DNA of 64,000 bases from Sphingomonas astaxanthinifaciens DSM 22298 (GTDB lineage: Bacteria > Pseudomonadota > Alphaproteobacteria > Sphingomonadales > Sphingomonadaceae). The position numbers and the translations under genes were made by a program. This document shows, piece after piece, positions 10,324-21,407 of the stretch. The stretch is from contig NZ_JONN01000001.1 in the NCBI RefSeq assembly GCF_000711715.1, positions 1,674,001-1,738,000 on the forward strand, read 5' to 3'. Position 1 is the stretch's first letter. Every line of letters starts with the position of its first letter. The notes beneath the pieces were generated by a model. The model did no database searches. It was not told the DNA's origin and was given only the letters and a program-made list of their open reading frames with translations.

Positions 10324-11442
10324 GTGAACGCGCCGGCCTCGTCTCCGCTCCCCGACCACGCCCCCGAAACGACGCTTGCCGTGCGCAAGATCATCCACGT
10401 CGACATGGACGCCTTCTTCGCCAGCGTCGAGCAGCGCGACAATCCCGCGCTGCGCGGGCTTCCGGTCGCGGTGGGCGGTGGCCATCGCGGGGTGGTTGCC
10501 GCGGCCAGCTACGAGGCGAGGCAGTTCGGGGTCCGCTCGGCCATGCCCTCGGTCACCGCCAAGCGCCGCTGCCCCGACCTCGTCTTCGTCAAGCCGCGCT
10601 TTGACGCCTACAAGGCCGTGTCGGCACAGATCCGGGCGATCTTCGCCGACTATACCGACCTCATCGAACCCTTGAGCCTCGACGAGGCCTATCTCGACGT
10701 CAGCGAGGACCGCCACGGCCTTGGCTCGGCAAGGGCGATCGCCGAGGCGATCCGGACCCGTATCCGGGCCGAGACCGGGCTGACCGCCTCGGCCGGGGTC
10801 TCCTACTGCAAGTTCGTCGCCAAGCTCGCCAGCGACCAGAACAAGCCCGACGGCCTGTGCGTCATCCGGCCCGAACAGGCGCAGCGCTACATCGCCTCGC
10901 TGCCGGTGGGGCGCTTCCACGGGATCGGCCCCAAGACCGCCGAGCGGCTCGAGCGGCTCGGCATTCACACCGGGGCTGACCTCCAGCAGCTCAGCCTCGA
11001 CGAATTGAAGGGCCGGTTCGGGAGCAGCGGCGACTGGTACTGGCGGATCGCGCGCGGGCTCGACGACCGCCCGGTGCGGAGTAGCCGTCAGGCCAAGTCG
11101 GTCAGCGCCGAGCGGACCTTCAACGAGGATTATCACGCGCCCGAGGACCTGCACCGCGAACTCGAGCGAGTCGCCGGCCTCGCCTGGGAGCGGATCAGCC
11201 GGGCGCGCGCCGAGGGGCATACGGTGACCCTCAAGGTCAAATATTCGGACTTCCAGCTGATCAGCCGGGCGAAGAGCTTCGTCGATCCGGTCGCCGATCC
11301 GGCAACCTTCGCCGCGGCGGGCCACTTTCTCCTTAACCAGCTTCTTCCCGTGCCGCGCGGCGTCCGCCTGCTGGGGCTCGGCCTGTCCAACCTAATCGAG
11401 GTTAATGACCCGGTTCCGCGTCAACTGGGGCTGGCGATTTGA
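10324..11442 (+). CDS. dinB: DNA polymerase IV (Y family)
   Basis: A Y-family translesion polymerase. Catalytic motifs are visible: [22 protein letters not shown] (acidic pair) and [18 protein letters not shown]; a helix-hairpin-helix segment ([15 protein letters not shown]) and the little-finger domain follow. The GTG at 10324 has an AGGGAACGGGG stretch upstream. An ATG at 10288 would add 12 residues, and a GTG at 10381 would give the shortest form ([10 protein letters not shown]). The start is therefore open, while the end and product are secure. It is transcribed away from sucC. Confidence 0.93.
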   Translation: MNAPASSPLPDHAPETTLAVRKIIHVDMDAFFASVEQRDNPALRGLPVAVGGGHRGVVAAASYEARQFGVRSAMPSVTAKRRCPDLVFVKPRFDAYKAVSAQIRAIFADYTDLIEPLSLDEAYLDVSEDRHGLGSARAIAEAIRTRIRAETGLTASAGVSYCKFVAKLASDQNKPDGLCVIRPEQAQRYIASLPVGRFHGIGPKTAERLERLGIHTGADLQQLSLDELKGRFGSSGDWYWRIARGLDDRPVRSSRQAKSVSAERTFNEDYHAPEDLHRELERVAGLAWERISRARAEGHTVTLKVKYSDFQLISRAKSFVDPVADPATFAAAGHFLLNQLLPVPRGVRLLGLGLSNLIEVNDPVPRQLGLAI

Positions 11443-11635
11443 ATAGGTTTGTGTTAAATACTGGTGACACAGGGGCCGACCTGCATGTTCATGCGGGCGG
11501 CCTCATTCGCAACTGGTAACGCAGGTCCGACGTTCTCGGAGGTCCTGGCCGCACAAAGAGAGGCACATGCCGCGGAGCGACTTGGGGGCACCGCAAAAGG
11601 GCATGACACGCATCTCGCATCTGGAAAGGTGAAGA
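11443..11635 (+). other. 193-base dinB-carD intergenic region
   Basis: No convincing gene. A 64-codon frame (11464-11655) runs into the carD start and lacks a ribosome site. A small palindrome, GCATGTTCATGC, lies at 11483-11494. The stretch is likely to hold the carD promoter and a long 5' leader, but I cannot place -35/-10 boxes with confidence. Confidence 0.4.
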
Positions 11636-12175
11636 ATGGCAGCGAAGGCGCTTAGCTTCGACGTTGGCGATTACGTGGTTTACCCCAAGCATGGTGTCGG
11701 TCGGGTCGTTGAACTGCAGAGCACGGAGATCGCGGGCACCAGCCTGCAGCTCTACGTCCTGCGCTTCGAGAAGGAGAAGATGACTCTCCGCGTTCCGGTC
11801 AACAAGGCCGACTCGGTCGGCATGCGCAAGCTGTCGAGCGACAAGACCATGCTGGCCGCGCTCGAGATCCTGAAGGGCAAGCCCAAGGTCAAGCGCACCA
11901 TGTGGTCGCGCCGCGCCCAGGAATATGAAGCGAAGATCAACTCGGGCGACCTGTCGTCGATCGCCGAGGTGACCCGCGACCTGTTCCGCCCGGACGATGC
12001 GCCCGAGCAGAGCTATTCGGAACGGCAGATCTTCGAGGCCGCCGCCTCGCGCCTCGCGCGCGAACTCGGCGCGATGGAGCAGACCGACGAGAAGTCGGCG
12101 CTGGCCAAGATCCACGAGATCCTGAACAAGGCCGCGCTCGTGCATCACAAGACCAAGGAAGTGGTCGAGGACTAA
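11636..12175 (+). CDS. carD: CarD/CdnL family RNA polymerase-binding regulator
   Basis: A 179-residue CarD-family protein. The N-terminal Tudor-like RNA-polymerase interaction domain starts FDVGDYVVYPKHGVGRVVEL; the helical DNA-binding part contains KRTMWSRRAQEYEAKINSG. The family stabilises RNA polymerase open complexes at housekeeping promoters such as rRNA genes. A good ribosome site (GGAAAGGTGAAG) precedes the ATG. An intrinsic terminator follows within 30 bases, so it is probably a single-gene unit. Confidence 0.95.
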   Translation: MAAKALSFDVGDYVVYPKHGVGRVVELQSTEIAGTSLQLYVLRFEKEKMTLRVPVNKADSVGMRKLSSDKTMLAALEILKGKPKVKRTMWSRRAQEYEAKINSGDLSSIAEVTRDLFRPDDAPEQSYSERQIFEAAASRLARELGAMEQTDEKSALAKIHEILNKAALVHHKTKEVVED

Positions 12176-12200
12176 GCTCCCTTCCACCTCCGAACGAGAG

Positions 12201-12229
12201 AGGCGCTGCCCGCGAGGGTGGCGCCTTTT
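12201..12229 (+). terminator. Intrinsic terminator after carD
   Basis: An 11-bp stem (two G-T pairs) with a GCGA tetraloop at 12201-12226: AGGCGCTGCCC pairs with GGGTGGCGCCT. It is followed by TTTT. It lies 26 bases after the carD stop. Confidence 0.85.
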
Positions 12230-12245
12230 CATGTCCGCCGCCCGC

Positions 12246-12287
12246 TTGCCATCCCGCCTCGGTAACTGTATTAGGTATGCAATACAG
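12246..12287 (+). promoter_or_regulatory. Promoter with overlapping palindrome upstream of the head-GIN pair
   Basis: A candidate -35 TTGCCA (12246-12251), a 17-base spacer and a -10 TATTAG (12269-12274). A perfect 7-base inverted repeat CTGTATT/AATACAG (12266-12272 and 12281-12287) overlaps the -10 and likely start site. This is the layout of a repressor operator. The regulator is not identifiable from the window. Confidence 0.5.
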
Positions 12288-12304
12288 CAGCAAGGGGAAC
12301 AGGC

Positions 12305-13018
12305 ATGCGAATTCTTCTGGCGGGCGCGATCGCGTCGATGGCGCTGGCGGGCTGCTCGGCGGGCCGCGCCGAATCCGCTGGTCCCACCGTCAGCCGCTCC
12401 TTCCCGGTCGGCGACTTCACCCGGCTCGAGGTCGCCGGGCCGTTCGACGTCCGGGTCGCGACCGGCAAGGCGGCATCGGTGACGGCCTCGGGCCCGCAGG
12501 AATTGATCGACCGGATGGAGGTCGCGGTCGAGGACGGCGAACTTCGCGTCCGCCCCCAGAACAAGGGCTGGCTTAACTGGGGCTGGAACAGCGGCAAGGC
12601 GGTGGTCACCGTCACCGTGCCCGCGCTCGAGGGGGTCCGGGTAGCGGGCTCGGGCGACATCGACGTCGACCGGGTCGCGGGCGAGCGCTTCAGCAGCGAG
12701 ATCGCCGGCTCGGGCGACCTCCGGCTCGGCGCGGTGCAGGTGAAGGAGCTGAAGCTCGCGATCGCCGGCTCGGGCTCGGTCAAGGCGGCGGGGCAGGCCG
12801 AGCAGGCGAGCTACAAGATCGCCGGGTCGGGCGATCTCGACGCGGGCGGGGTGAAGACCCGGAGGGCCGACGCGTCGATCGCGGGCAGTGGCAGCATCCG
12901 CGCTTATGCCTCGGAGACCGCCAGCGCCAAGATCAACGGCTCGGGCGACATCGAGATCGGCGGCGGCGCCCGCTGCGAGACGGCCAAGCACGGAAGCGGC
13001 GACATCCGCTGCTCGTGA
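12305..13018 (+). CDS. Head-GIN domain (DUF2807) lipoprotein
   Basis: A 237-residue protein with a lipoprotein signal (MRILLAGAIASMALAGC). The rest is a DUF2807 beta-helix with repeated GSGD/GSGS turns (VAGSGDIDV, IAGSGDLRL, IAGSGSVKA, IAGSGDLDA, INGSGDIEI) about every 20 residues, and a C-terminal Cys pair (ARCETAK...DIRCS). Function is unknown; the family is exported and probably adhesive or envelope-associated. It is followed 46 bases later by a second DUF2807 gene, so the two are probably co-transcribed duplicates. Confidence 0.85.
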   Translation: MRILLAGAIASMALAGCSAGRAESAGPTVSRSFPVGDFTRLEVAGPFDVRVATGKAASVTASGPQELIDRMEVAVEDGELRVRPQNKGWLNWGWNSGKAVVTVTVPALEGVRVAGSGDIDVDRVAGERFSSEIAGSGDLRLGAVQVKELKLAIAGSGSVKAAGQAEQASYKIAGSGDLDAGGVKTRRADASIAGSGSIRAYASETASAKINGSGDIEIGGGARCETAKHGSGDIRCS

Positions 13019-13064
13019 GGCCGGCTTGAAGGTCCGTTAACCAAGTTGGGCGACAAGTGGCGCC

Positions 13065-13760
13065 ATGACCCGCCACCTCGCCCTCTTCCTGCTCGCCGCC
13101 TCGACCCCGCTGAGCGCGGCCGGGCTCCCGCGGACCTTCACCGTGACCAGCTTCGACCGGATCCGGATGGAAGCACCCTATGCGGTGACGCTTACCACCG
13201 GCCGCGCGCCCTCGGCCCGCGCCGAAGGCAGCCCGCAGGCGCTCGACGCGATCGACCTTAGGGTCGAGGGCACCACGCTCATCCTGCGCCAGCGCAGCGG
13301 GTTCGGGAGCGACGGCAGCGGGTCCCCGGTGCGGATCATGCTCTCGACTCCCAGCCTCCGGACCGCGCTGATGGTCGGTGCCGGAAGCCTTGCCATCGAC
13401 CGGATGGACGGGCTCTCGGTCGATCTCGCGATGCAGGGGTCGGGGGTGCTGAGCGTCGGCCGGATCGCCGCCGACAAGGTCAATGCCGCCGCGCAGGGCA
13501 GCGGCAAGCTGTCGCTCGCGGGCACCGCCAAAATGGCGAGCTACCTCAATCGCGGAACGGCCTCGCTCGCCGCTGATGCGCTCGCGGCCGACGAAGTCGT
13601 CCTCTCGGCCGACGGCGCGGGCGATGCCGCCATCCAGGCGCGGCGCGAGGCCAAAATCACCGCCGCGGGGCCGGTCCAGGTCCGCGTCTCGGGCGAGCCG
13701 GCCTGCATCGTCAAGGCGATCGGCTCGGCGATGGTCAGCGGCTGCCGGGTGACCCGCTAG
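13065..13760 (+). CDS. Second exported head-GIN domain (DUF2807) protein
   Basis: A 231-residue protein with a signal peptide (MTRHLALFLLAASTPLSAA) cleaved after Ala, so it is probably free in the periplasm rather than lipidated. Residues 25-225 form a DUF2807-like beta-helix, with weaker repeats (QGSGVLSV, QGSGKLSL) than its upstream neighbour. Its C-terminal end also has two Cys (EPACIV, VSGCRV). It appears to be a diverged tandem paralogue. Its stop overlaps the convergent DUF1489 gene by 4 bases. Confidence 0.8.
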   Translation: MTRHLALFLLAASTPLSAAGLPRTFTVTSFDRIRMEAPYAVTLTTGRAPSARAEGSPQALDAIDLRVEGTTLILRQRSGFGSDGSGSPVRIMLSTPSLRTALMVGAGSLAIDRMDGLSVDLAMQGSGVLSVGRIAADKVNAAAQGSGKLSLAGTAKMASYLNRGTASLAADALAADEVVLSADGAGDAAIQARREAKITAAGPVQVRVSGEPACIVKAIGSAMVSGCRVTR

Positions 13761-14161
13761 AGCAAGGCCAGCGCCGACAGCCGTCCGTAGAGCCCGGGCG
13801 GGAGCAGGCTGAGCCCCGTGTCATCATTGTCGCCGGGCTTCGGCGCATCCTCGTGGGCAAGGTAGCGCCAGCCCTGGTGCGCGCGCTTGGGCAGCGGCGG
13901 GACCGCCTGCAATTGCTCCGAACAGACGATGTCGAGCCGGCCGTCGGACCGGTCCTCGAAGCGCAGGATCGCCGCGCAGGCGATGATCCGGTGCTTGACG
14001 ATCCAGTAGAGCGCGCCGCCCTCGAGCAGTTCGGCCATGCGCTTGGGCCGCATCCGGGTGACCACCCGCACCTCGCCCCCGTTCGCACGGGTCGCGAATC
14101 GCTTTTCGAGCGACTCGATCGTCCGGCAACCGACCGCGACCTTGGTGAGATGGAGTGGCAC
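13757..14161 (-). CDS. DUF1489 family protein
   Basis: A 134-residue conserved alphaproteobacterial protein of unknown function. Family hallmarks visible are MPLHLTKVAVGC at the start, GALYWIVKH and RAHQGWRYLA. No signal peptide or membrane segment is seen, so it is probably cytoplasmic. It lies downstream of mgtE on the same strand, 40 bases away. Confidence 0.85.
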   Translation of the reverse strand: MPLHLTKVAVGCRTIESLEKRFATRANGGEVRVVTRMRPKRMAELLEGGALYWIVKHRIIACAAILRFEDRSDGRLDIVCSEQLQAVPPLPKRAHQGWRYLAHEDAPKPGDNDDTGLSLLPPGLYGRLSALALL

Positions 14162-14201
14162 GGGACCGCTATGTGGCCATTAGGGCCACCCGATCAAGCG
14201 C

Positions 14202-15683
14202 TTAGCCGTGGAGGCCAACTGCGGCCGCAAGCCCGAGGAACGAGAAGAAGCCCATCACGTCGGTCGCGGTGGTGACGAAGACCGCCGAGGAGACGGCGGG
14301 ATCGATCCGCAGCCGCTCGAGCGTCACCGGGACCATGATCCCGACGATCCCCGCGACGAGATTGTTGATGATCATCGCCGCCGCGATGACGAGGCCGAGC
14401 TGGGTGTTGCCGAACAGGAAGGCGACCCCGGTGCCGATCAGCAGCCCGAGCGAGAGCCCGTTGGCGAGCGCGATCTTGAATTCGCGGGCGAACATCCGGA
14501 CGGTGTTCGAGCTGGTCAGCTGGTTGGTCGCGAGCGCGCGGACGGTCACCGCCAGCGTCTGGGTGCCGGCATTGCCGCCCATGCCGGAGACGATCGGCAT
14601 CAGCACCGCGAGCAGCGCGAAGGCGGCGATCTCGGACTGGAAGAAGCCGACCACGCTCGCCGCGAGGATGGCGGTGCCGAGGTTGATCACCAGCCAGGTC
14701 AGCCGCCGGCGGATGGTCGGGGCGAGCGGCTCGTTGATGTCGCCCTCGCCCGCGCCGGCCAGCAGCAGCACGTCCTCGCCGGCTTCCTGCTGGATGATGT
14801 GGACGATGTCGTCGACCGTGATCATGCCGACCAGCCGGCCACTCGAATCGACTACCGCGGCCGAGACCAGCGCATATTTCTGGAAGCGCAGCGCGACGTC
14901 CTCTTGGTCCATGTCGACCGGGATCAGGGTCTGCTCCACCGCCATGATGTCGGCGACGAGGGTCGCGCGCGGCGAGCGCAGGATGGTCGAGAGCTTGCAG
15001 GTTCCGACCGGATGGTGCGCGGGCGAGACCACGAACACTTCCCAGAAATCGTCGGCAAGGTCGGGCTCGGAGCGGAGGTAATCGATCACCTGGCCGACAT
15101 TCCAGTGCGTCGGGACCGCGATCAGGTCCCGCTGCATCAGGCGGCCGGCGGTCTCCTCGCCATAGGTAAGCGCTTCCTCGATCGCGGCCCGGTCGTCGGG
15201 CTCCATCGCGCGGAGCACGGCGCGCTGCTCGTCCTCCTCGAGGTCCTCGATGATCGCGACCGCGTCGTCGGTATCGAGCTCCCCGGCGATCTCGGCGACC
15301 CGCTCGGGCGCCATTTCGGAGACGAGGATCTCGCGGACGTGCTCGTTCAATTCGGCCAACACGTCGGCGTCGACCAGTTCGGCGAGCGTCGCGACCAGCC
15401 CCTCGCGCTCGTCGGCGCGGGCGAGCTCGATGAGATCGGCGACGTCGGCGGGGTGGAGCGGCGCGACCAGCTCGCGCGCGGTCTCGGCGTCGCCGTCGTG
15501 AACCGCATCGAGGACCCGTTCGACGAATTCGGGACGGAGCCGGTCCTCGGAGTCCATCACCTCGCGCTCGGGCTCGTCGAGCGCGATCGACGGCGCATCG
15601 GCAAGGCGCTCGTGGTCGAGGGTGTCGCGGTCGCTCAAGCTCTCCCCTCCTCCGCTCGCTTCGGGTCCGGGGCCTCCTGTCAC
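14202..15683 (-). CDS. mgtE: Magnesium transporter MgtE
   Basis: A 493-residue Mg2+ channel/transporter. Residues about 45-170 form the acidic N domain, about 175-315 the CBS pair (TLIPVDMDQEDVALRFQKYALVSAAVVD), and about 325-493 five transmembrane helices with the pore signature MPIVSGMGGNAGTQTLAVTVRAL. The family opens at low cytoplasmic Mg2+ through the CBS/N-domain sensor. A GTG at 15683 gives the longest frame; an internal start near MDSEDRLRPEF is possible. No Mg2+-sensing riboswitch could be recognised in the short leader. Confidence 0.95.
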   Translation of the reverse strand: MTGGPGPEASGGGESLSDRDTLDHERLADAPSIALDEPEREVMDSEDRLRPEFVERVLDAVHDGDAETARELVAPLHPADVADLIELARADEREGLVATLAELVDADVLAELNEHVREILVSEMAPERVAEIAGELDTDDAVAIIEDLEEDEQRAVLRAMEPDDRAAIEEALTYGEETAGRLMQRDLIAVPTHWNVGQVIDYLRSEPDLADDFWEVFVVSPAHHPVGTCKLSTILRSPRATLVADIMAVEQTLIPVDMDQEDVALRFQKYALVSAAVVDSSGRLVGMITVDDIVHIIQQEAGEDVLLLAGAGEGDINEPLAPTIRRRLTWLVINLGTAILAASVVGFFQSEIAAFALLAVLMPIVSGMGGNAGTQTLAVTVRALATNQLTSSNTVRMFAREFKIALANGLSLGLLIGTGVAFLFGNTQLGLVIAAAMIINNLVAGIVGIMVPVTLERLRIDPAVSSAVFVTTATDVMGFFSFLGLAAAVGLHG

Positions 15684-15772
15684 GGCTCCCCACCTTTGTC
15701 ACCCCTTGCGGGGTGGCGCTTGGGACCGGCAACGCCTAAGTCCCCGCCGATCATTTCAAGGAGCGTGACTTC

Positions 15773-16231
15773 ATGGCCGACCAGCCGCAGACCCTGACCC
15801 TTACCCTTTCGAGCGGCGGCGACGTCGTGATCCGGCTCCGCCCGGACCTCGCCCCCGGCCATGTCGAGCGCATTGCCGGCCTTGCCGCGGAGGGTTTCTA
15901 CGACGGGGTCAAGTTCCACCGCGTGATCCCGGGCTTCATGGCCCAGGGCGGCGATCCGACCGGGACCGGCATGGGCGGCAGCGAGCTCCCCGACCTCAAG
16001 GCCGAATTCAACGCCGAGCCGCACGTCCGCGGCACCTGCTCGATGGCGCGCACCAACCAGCCGAACAGCGCCAACAGCCAGTTCTTCATCTGCTTCGACG
16101 ACGCCCGCTTCCTCGATCGCCAGTATACCGTCTGGGGCAATGTCGAGAGCGGCATGGAATATGTCGACGCGCTCCCGGTCGGCGAGCCCCCGCGTGAGCC
16201 CGGCACCATCGTCAAGGCGACCGTCGCCTAA
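15773..16231 (+). CDS. Peptidyl-prolyl cis-trans isomerase, cyclophilin type
   Basis: A 152-residue cytoplasmic cyclophilin without a signal peptide. Core motifs are FHRVIPGFMAQGGDPTGTG, the active-site Arg in KFHRVI, MARTNQPNSANSQFFIC and VWGNVESGMEYVD. It speeds proline isomerisation during protein folding. A ribosome site (AAGGAGCG) precedes the ATG. It is followed by an SDR gene 12 bases later on the same strand. Confidence 0.95.
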   Translation: MADQPQTLTLTLSSGGDVVIRLRPDLAPGHVERIAGLAAEGFYDGVKFHRVIPGFMAQGGDPTGTGMGGSELPDLKAEFNAEPHVRGTCSMARTNQPNSANSQFFICFDDARFLDRQYTVWGNVESGMEYVDALPVGEPPREPGTIVKATVA

Positions 16232-16243
16232 GGAGCCGGGCCC

Positions 16244-17005
16244 ATGACCGCACCAGTTGTCCTCATCACCGGCGCTTCGGCGGGCCTGGGCGTCGATTTC
16301 GCCCGGCAACTGTCGGCCCAGGGATCGCGGCTGGTGCTGGTCGCGCGGCGCCGCGACCGGCTCGACGCGCTCGCGGCCGAGCTCGGCAATGCCCGCGCGG
16401 TCGCGATCGACCTCTCCGAGGCTGGCGCGGCCGAGCGGCTGCTGGCCGACCTCGCCGCCCATGACGAGCACGTCGACTGCCTCGTCAACAATGCGGGCTT
16501 CGGGCTTCGCGGCCGGGTCGCCGAGCAGGACGGTCCGCGCCTGCGCCAGATGATCGACCTCAATTGCGGTGTGCTGACCGAGCTCACCCGCGCAGTCCTT
16601 CCCGGGATGATCGAGCGCGAGCGCGGCGGGATCCTCAACGTCGCCTCGACCGCCGCCTTCCAGCCGGGCCCCGGCATGGCAGTCTATTTCGCGACCAAGG
16701 CCTTTGTCATGAGCTTCACCGAGGCGCTGCACGAGGAGGTGCGCGGCACGGGCGTCCACGTCACCGCGCTCTGCCCGGGCCCGACCGCCACCGAATTCGG
16801 CGCGGTCGCCGGGTTCGAGACCAAGCCCGGCGACATGTTCGACAAGATGTCGGCCCAATCCGGGCCGGTGGTCGCCGCCGGCCTCGCCGCGCTGTCGGCC
16901 AACCGAGCGATCGAGATTCCCGGCGCGGCCAACAAGATTGGCGCGCAGGGCGCGCGTTTCCTGCCGCGGTCGGTCATCCGGCGCATCGCCGGCGTGCTCA
17001 AGTAG
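16244..17005 (+). CDS. Short-chain dehydrogenase/reductase (SDR)
   Basis: A 253-residue classical SDR. The cofactor loop is TGASAGLG (residues 8-15), with an Arg-rich second strand (LVARRRDR) that suggests NADPH. NNAGFG follows near residue 83. The catalytic Ser lies in VASTAAF and the Tyr-Lys pair in YFATKAF near residue 147. Substrate is not predictable; the closest general class is DltE-like oxidoreductases. It is probably co-transcribed with the cyclophilin, 12 bases upstream. Confidence 0.88.
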   Translation: MTAPVVLITGASAGLGVDFARQLSAQGSRLVLVARRRDRLDALAAELGNARAVAIDLSEAGAAERLLADLAAHDEHVDCLVNNAGFGLRGRVAEQDGPRLRQMIDLNCGVLTELTRAVLPGMIERERGGILNVASTAAFQPGPGMAVYFATKAFVMSFTEALHEEVRGTGVHVTALCPGPTATEFGAVAGFETKPGDMFDKMSAQSGPVVAAGLAALSANRAIEIPGAANKIGAQGARFLPRSVIRRIAGVLK

Positions 17006-17086
17006 GTCCCTCTTTATTTACCCGTCTCCCCGCCCACATTGAACCGACGGGCGTCCCTCGTGTTGGGGCGCGCAAAGGAGCAATGA

Positions 17087-19383
<2,297 letters not shown>

Positions 19384-19387
<4 letters not shown>

Positions 19388-20679
19388 GCGAGGCGCCGGC
19401 CCCACCAGGCCAGCGCCAGCACGACCGCCACGGCAATGCCGAACGGCAGGTGCGGGTCGAGCGCATAGAGCGCCATGCCGAGCCCCGGCGCGGCGACGTA
19501 GGAAATGCCGTTGGCCGAGGTGATCACCCCGGCCACCCCGCCCTGCTCGCCGAGCGGGACGGCGAGGCTGGCGCCGGCGGTGAAGCCCGGACGGGTGAAG
19601 CCGAAGCCGATCGAGGCGATTCCGAAGCCGAGCACCAGGCCATAAAGGTCGCTCGCCAGCGCGGTGATTCCGAGCCCGGCGGCGGCGATCACCGAGCCCC
19701 AGACGATCAGCGCGCGAGGGCTGAGGTTAAGCTTGGGGATGATCCCCCATTGCGCGGCGAGCGTGCCCCCGGCGCCGGCCATCATCACGATCGCGATCGG
19801 CTGCTCGGCGCCGAGCGGCGCAAGCTTCAGCGTATCGATGATGAAGAAACCGAGGCAGGTGAGCGTCGCGGCCTGGGCGTGGCCCGAGGTCACCCCGGCG
19901 ACGATCCAGCCGCGGATCCGCGGATCGCGCCAGCTCAGCCTCTTCTGCCGTGACGGCGCGGTCGCGGCGCGGACGCTGGCGCCGGTGATCATCGAGGCGA
20001 GGCTCGGATAGCTCATTGCCGCGCCGCGCCCCCGGCCGAGGTGCCCGCGATCATCGGGCAGGCCGAGCTGGATCGCGGTGAAGACGACCAGCGCGATGAT
20101 CGCGAAGGCGAACAGCGGGCCGGGCAATCCGACGAAGGGAAGCACGAACAAGGGCGCGAGCGCGGGCCCGACGATCGTCCCCAGCCCGAAGGACGAGGAC
20201 AGCGCCGACAGCTGTGCCGTTCGCGCCGAGCGCCGGGTGCGCGAGGCGAGATAGGCCTGGGTCGCGCTCGGGGTCGCGCAGCCGAGCGCGCCGTAGATCG
20301 CCCGGAACAGCCCGAACAGGACGAAGGTGAGCAAAGGCCCGATCCAGCCGTGGAGGCCGAAGATCAGCACGATCCCGCACAAGGTCATCGAGACGATGAA
20401 GCCCCCGAGGCCAAGCAGGGTCAGCGCCTTGCGGCCGTGATGGTCGCTCCGCTCGGCCCAGTAGGGCGCGAGCCAGACCCACAGCACCGCGCTCCAGGTG
20501 TAGGCGATGGCGACCCAGAAATCGGCGACCCCGATCGCGCGCCCGATCGCCGGCATCACCGACTGGAGCGCGGTATTGCCCGCGGCGGCGACCAGCATCG
20601 CGGAAAAGAGCAAAAGGAAGTGGGTCGTGGTCAGCGCGGAACCGCCCACCTTGCGTCGCCGTGCCACTCCGTCTGCCAT
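19384..20679 (-). CDS. MFS transporter (drug/tetracycline-exporter-like)
   Basis: A 431-residue protein with 12 predicted transmembrane segments. The loop after TM2 carries the MFS signature (APYWAERSDHHGRKALTLLG). It resembles TCR/Tet-type exporters of the major facilitator superfamily; the substrate cannot be inferred. The ATG at 20679 (MADGVARRRKVGG) is preferred to an upstream start at 20748 because the extra residues have no membrane or family character. It converges on the CDC48-type gene with a 4-base overlap. Confidence 0.85.
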
Positions 20680-20777
20680 GCGGCACGCTCCTAGCGACCC
20701 ACCGGAACTTGCCAAGGCGGCGGGCATTTGCTTTCGGTCCAGCGGCAAAAGATTTTTTCCACCACACCGGAGCCTTC

Positions 20778-21407
20778 ATGCAAGCCACCACTGCCCGCGC
20801 GCTCAAGGAACGGCGTCGGCTCGCCCGCCGTCAGCGGACCGGGTCGGAACGGCTCGCCTTCCTTCGTGGCTTCATCCGCCATCCGGTGATGGTCGGCTCG
20901 ATCATCCCTTCCTCGCAGCGGCTGATCGACAAGATGCTAGCCCCGGTGGACTGGGAATCGACTCAGCTGTTCGTCGAATATGGCCCCGGCGTCGGCACCT
21001 TCACCCGCGTCATCCTCGAGCGCTTGCCTGAGAACGCCAAGCTGCTGACGATCGACACGAACCCCGAATTTACGGCCTATCTCAAGGCAAGCATCGACGA
21101 CCCGCGGCTGATCGCGGTCACCGGCAGCGCCGCCGACGTCGAAAAGATCCTGTCCGATCGCGGCCTGCCCGATGCCGACTATATCGTCTCCGGCCTGCCC
21201 TTCTCGACGCTCCCGCCGGGTGTCGGCGACACGATTGGCGCCGCGACCGCGCGCGCGATCCGTCCGGGCGGCGCGTTCCTCGTCTATCAGTTCAGCCCCA
21301 AGGTCCGCGACTTCATCGCGCCCTTCTTCGATCGGCTCGACCGCGGGTTCGAATGGTTCAACGTGCCGCCCGCGACCCTGTTCTGGGCCTGGCGCGATGA
21401 GGCCTAG
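20778..21407 (+). CDS. SAM-dependent methyltransferase, phospholipid N-methyltransferase (PmtA)-like
   Basis: A 209-residue class I methyltransferase. The opening RLAFLRGFIRHPVMVGSIIPSS and the SAM loop VEYGPGVGTFTRVIL, followed by SGLPFSTLP, resemble Rhodobacter-type phosphatidylethanolamine N-methyltransferases and their rRNA-dimethylase-like relatives. It may make phosphatidylcholine or monomethyl-PE, but the specificity is not proven. Its stop overlaps the convergent cardiolipin-synthase-like gene by 4 bases, placing two lipid-head-group enzymes end to end. Confidence 0.75.
   Translation: MQATTARALKERRRLARRQRTGSERLAFLRGFIRHPVMVGSIIPSSQRLIDKMLAPVDWESTQLFVEYGPGVGTFTRVILERLPENAKLLTIDTNPEFTAYLKASIDDPRLIAVTGSAADVEKILSDRGLPDADYIVSGLPFSTLPPGVGDTIGAATARAIRPGGAFLVYQFSPKVRDFIAPFFDRLDRGFEWFNVPPATLFWAWRDEA

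Noticed and set aside
11464..11655. Small frame before carD
   Set aside because: No ribosome site and it overlaps the carD start; nothing supports translation.
15684..15772. Possible Mg2+ riboswitch before mgtE (hairpin CACCCC/GGGGTG at 15700-15715)
   Set aside because: The region is too short for an M-box and the hairpin is small; it may simply be a chance GC repeat shared with the cyclophilin leader.
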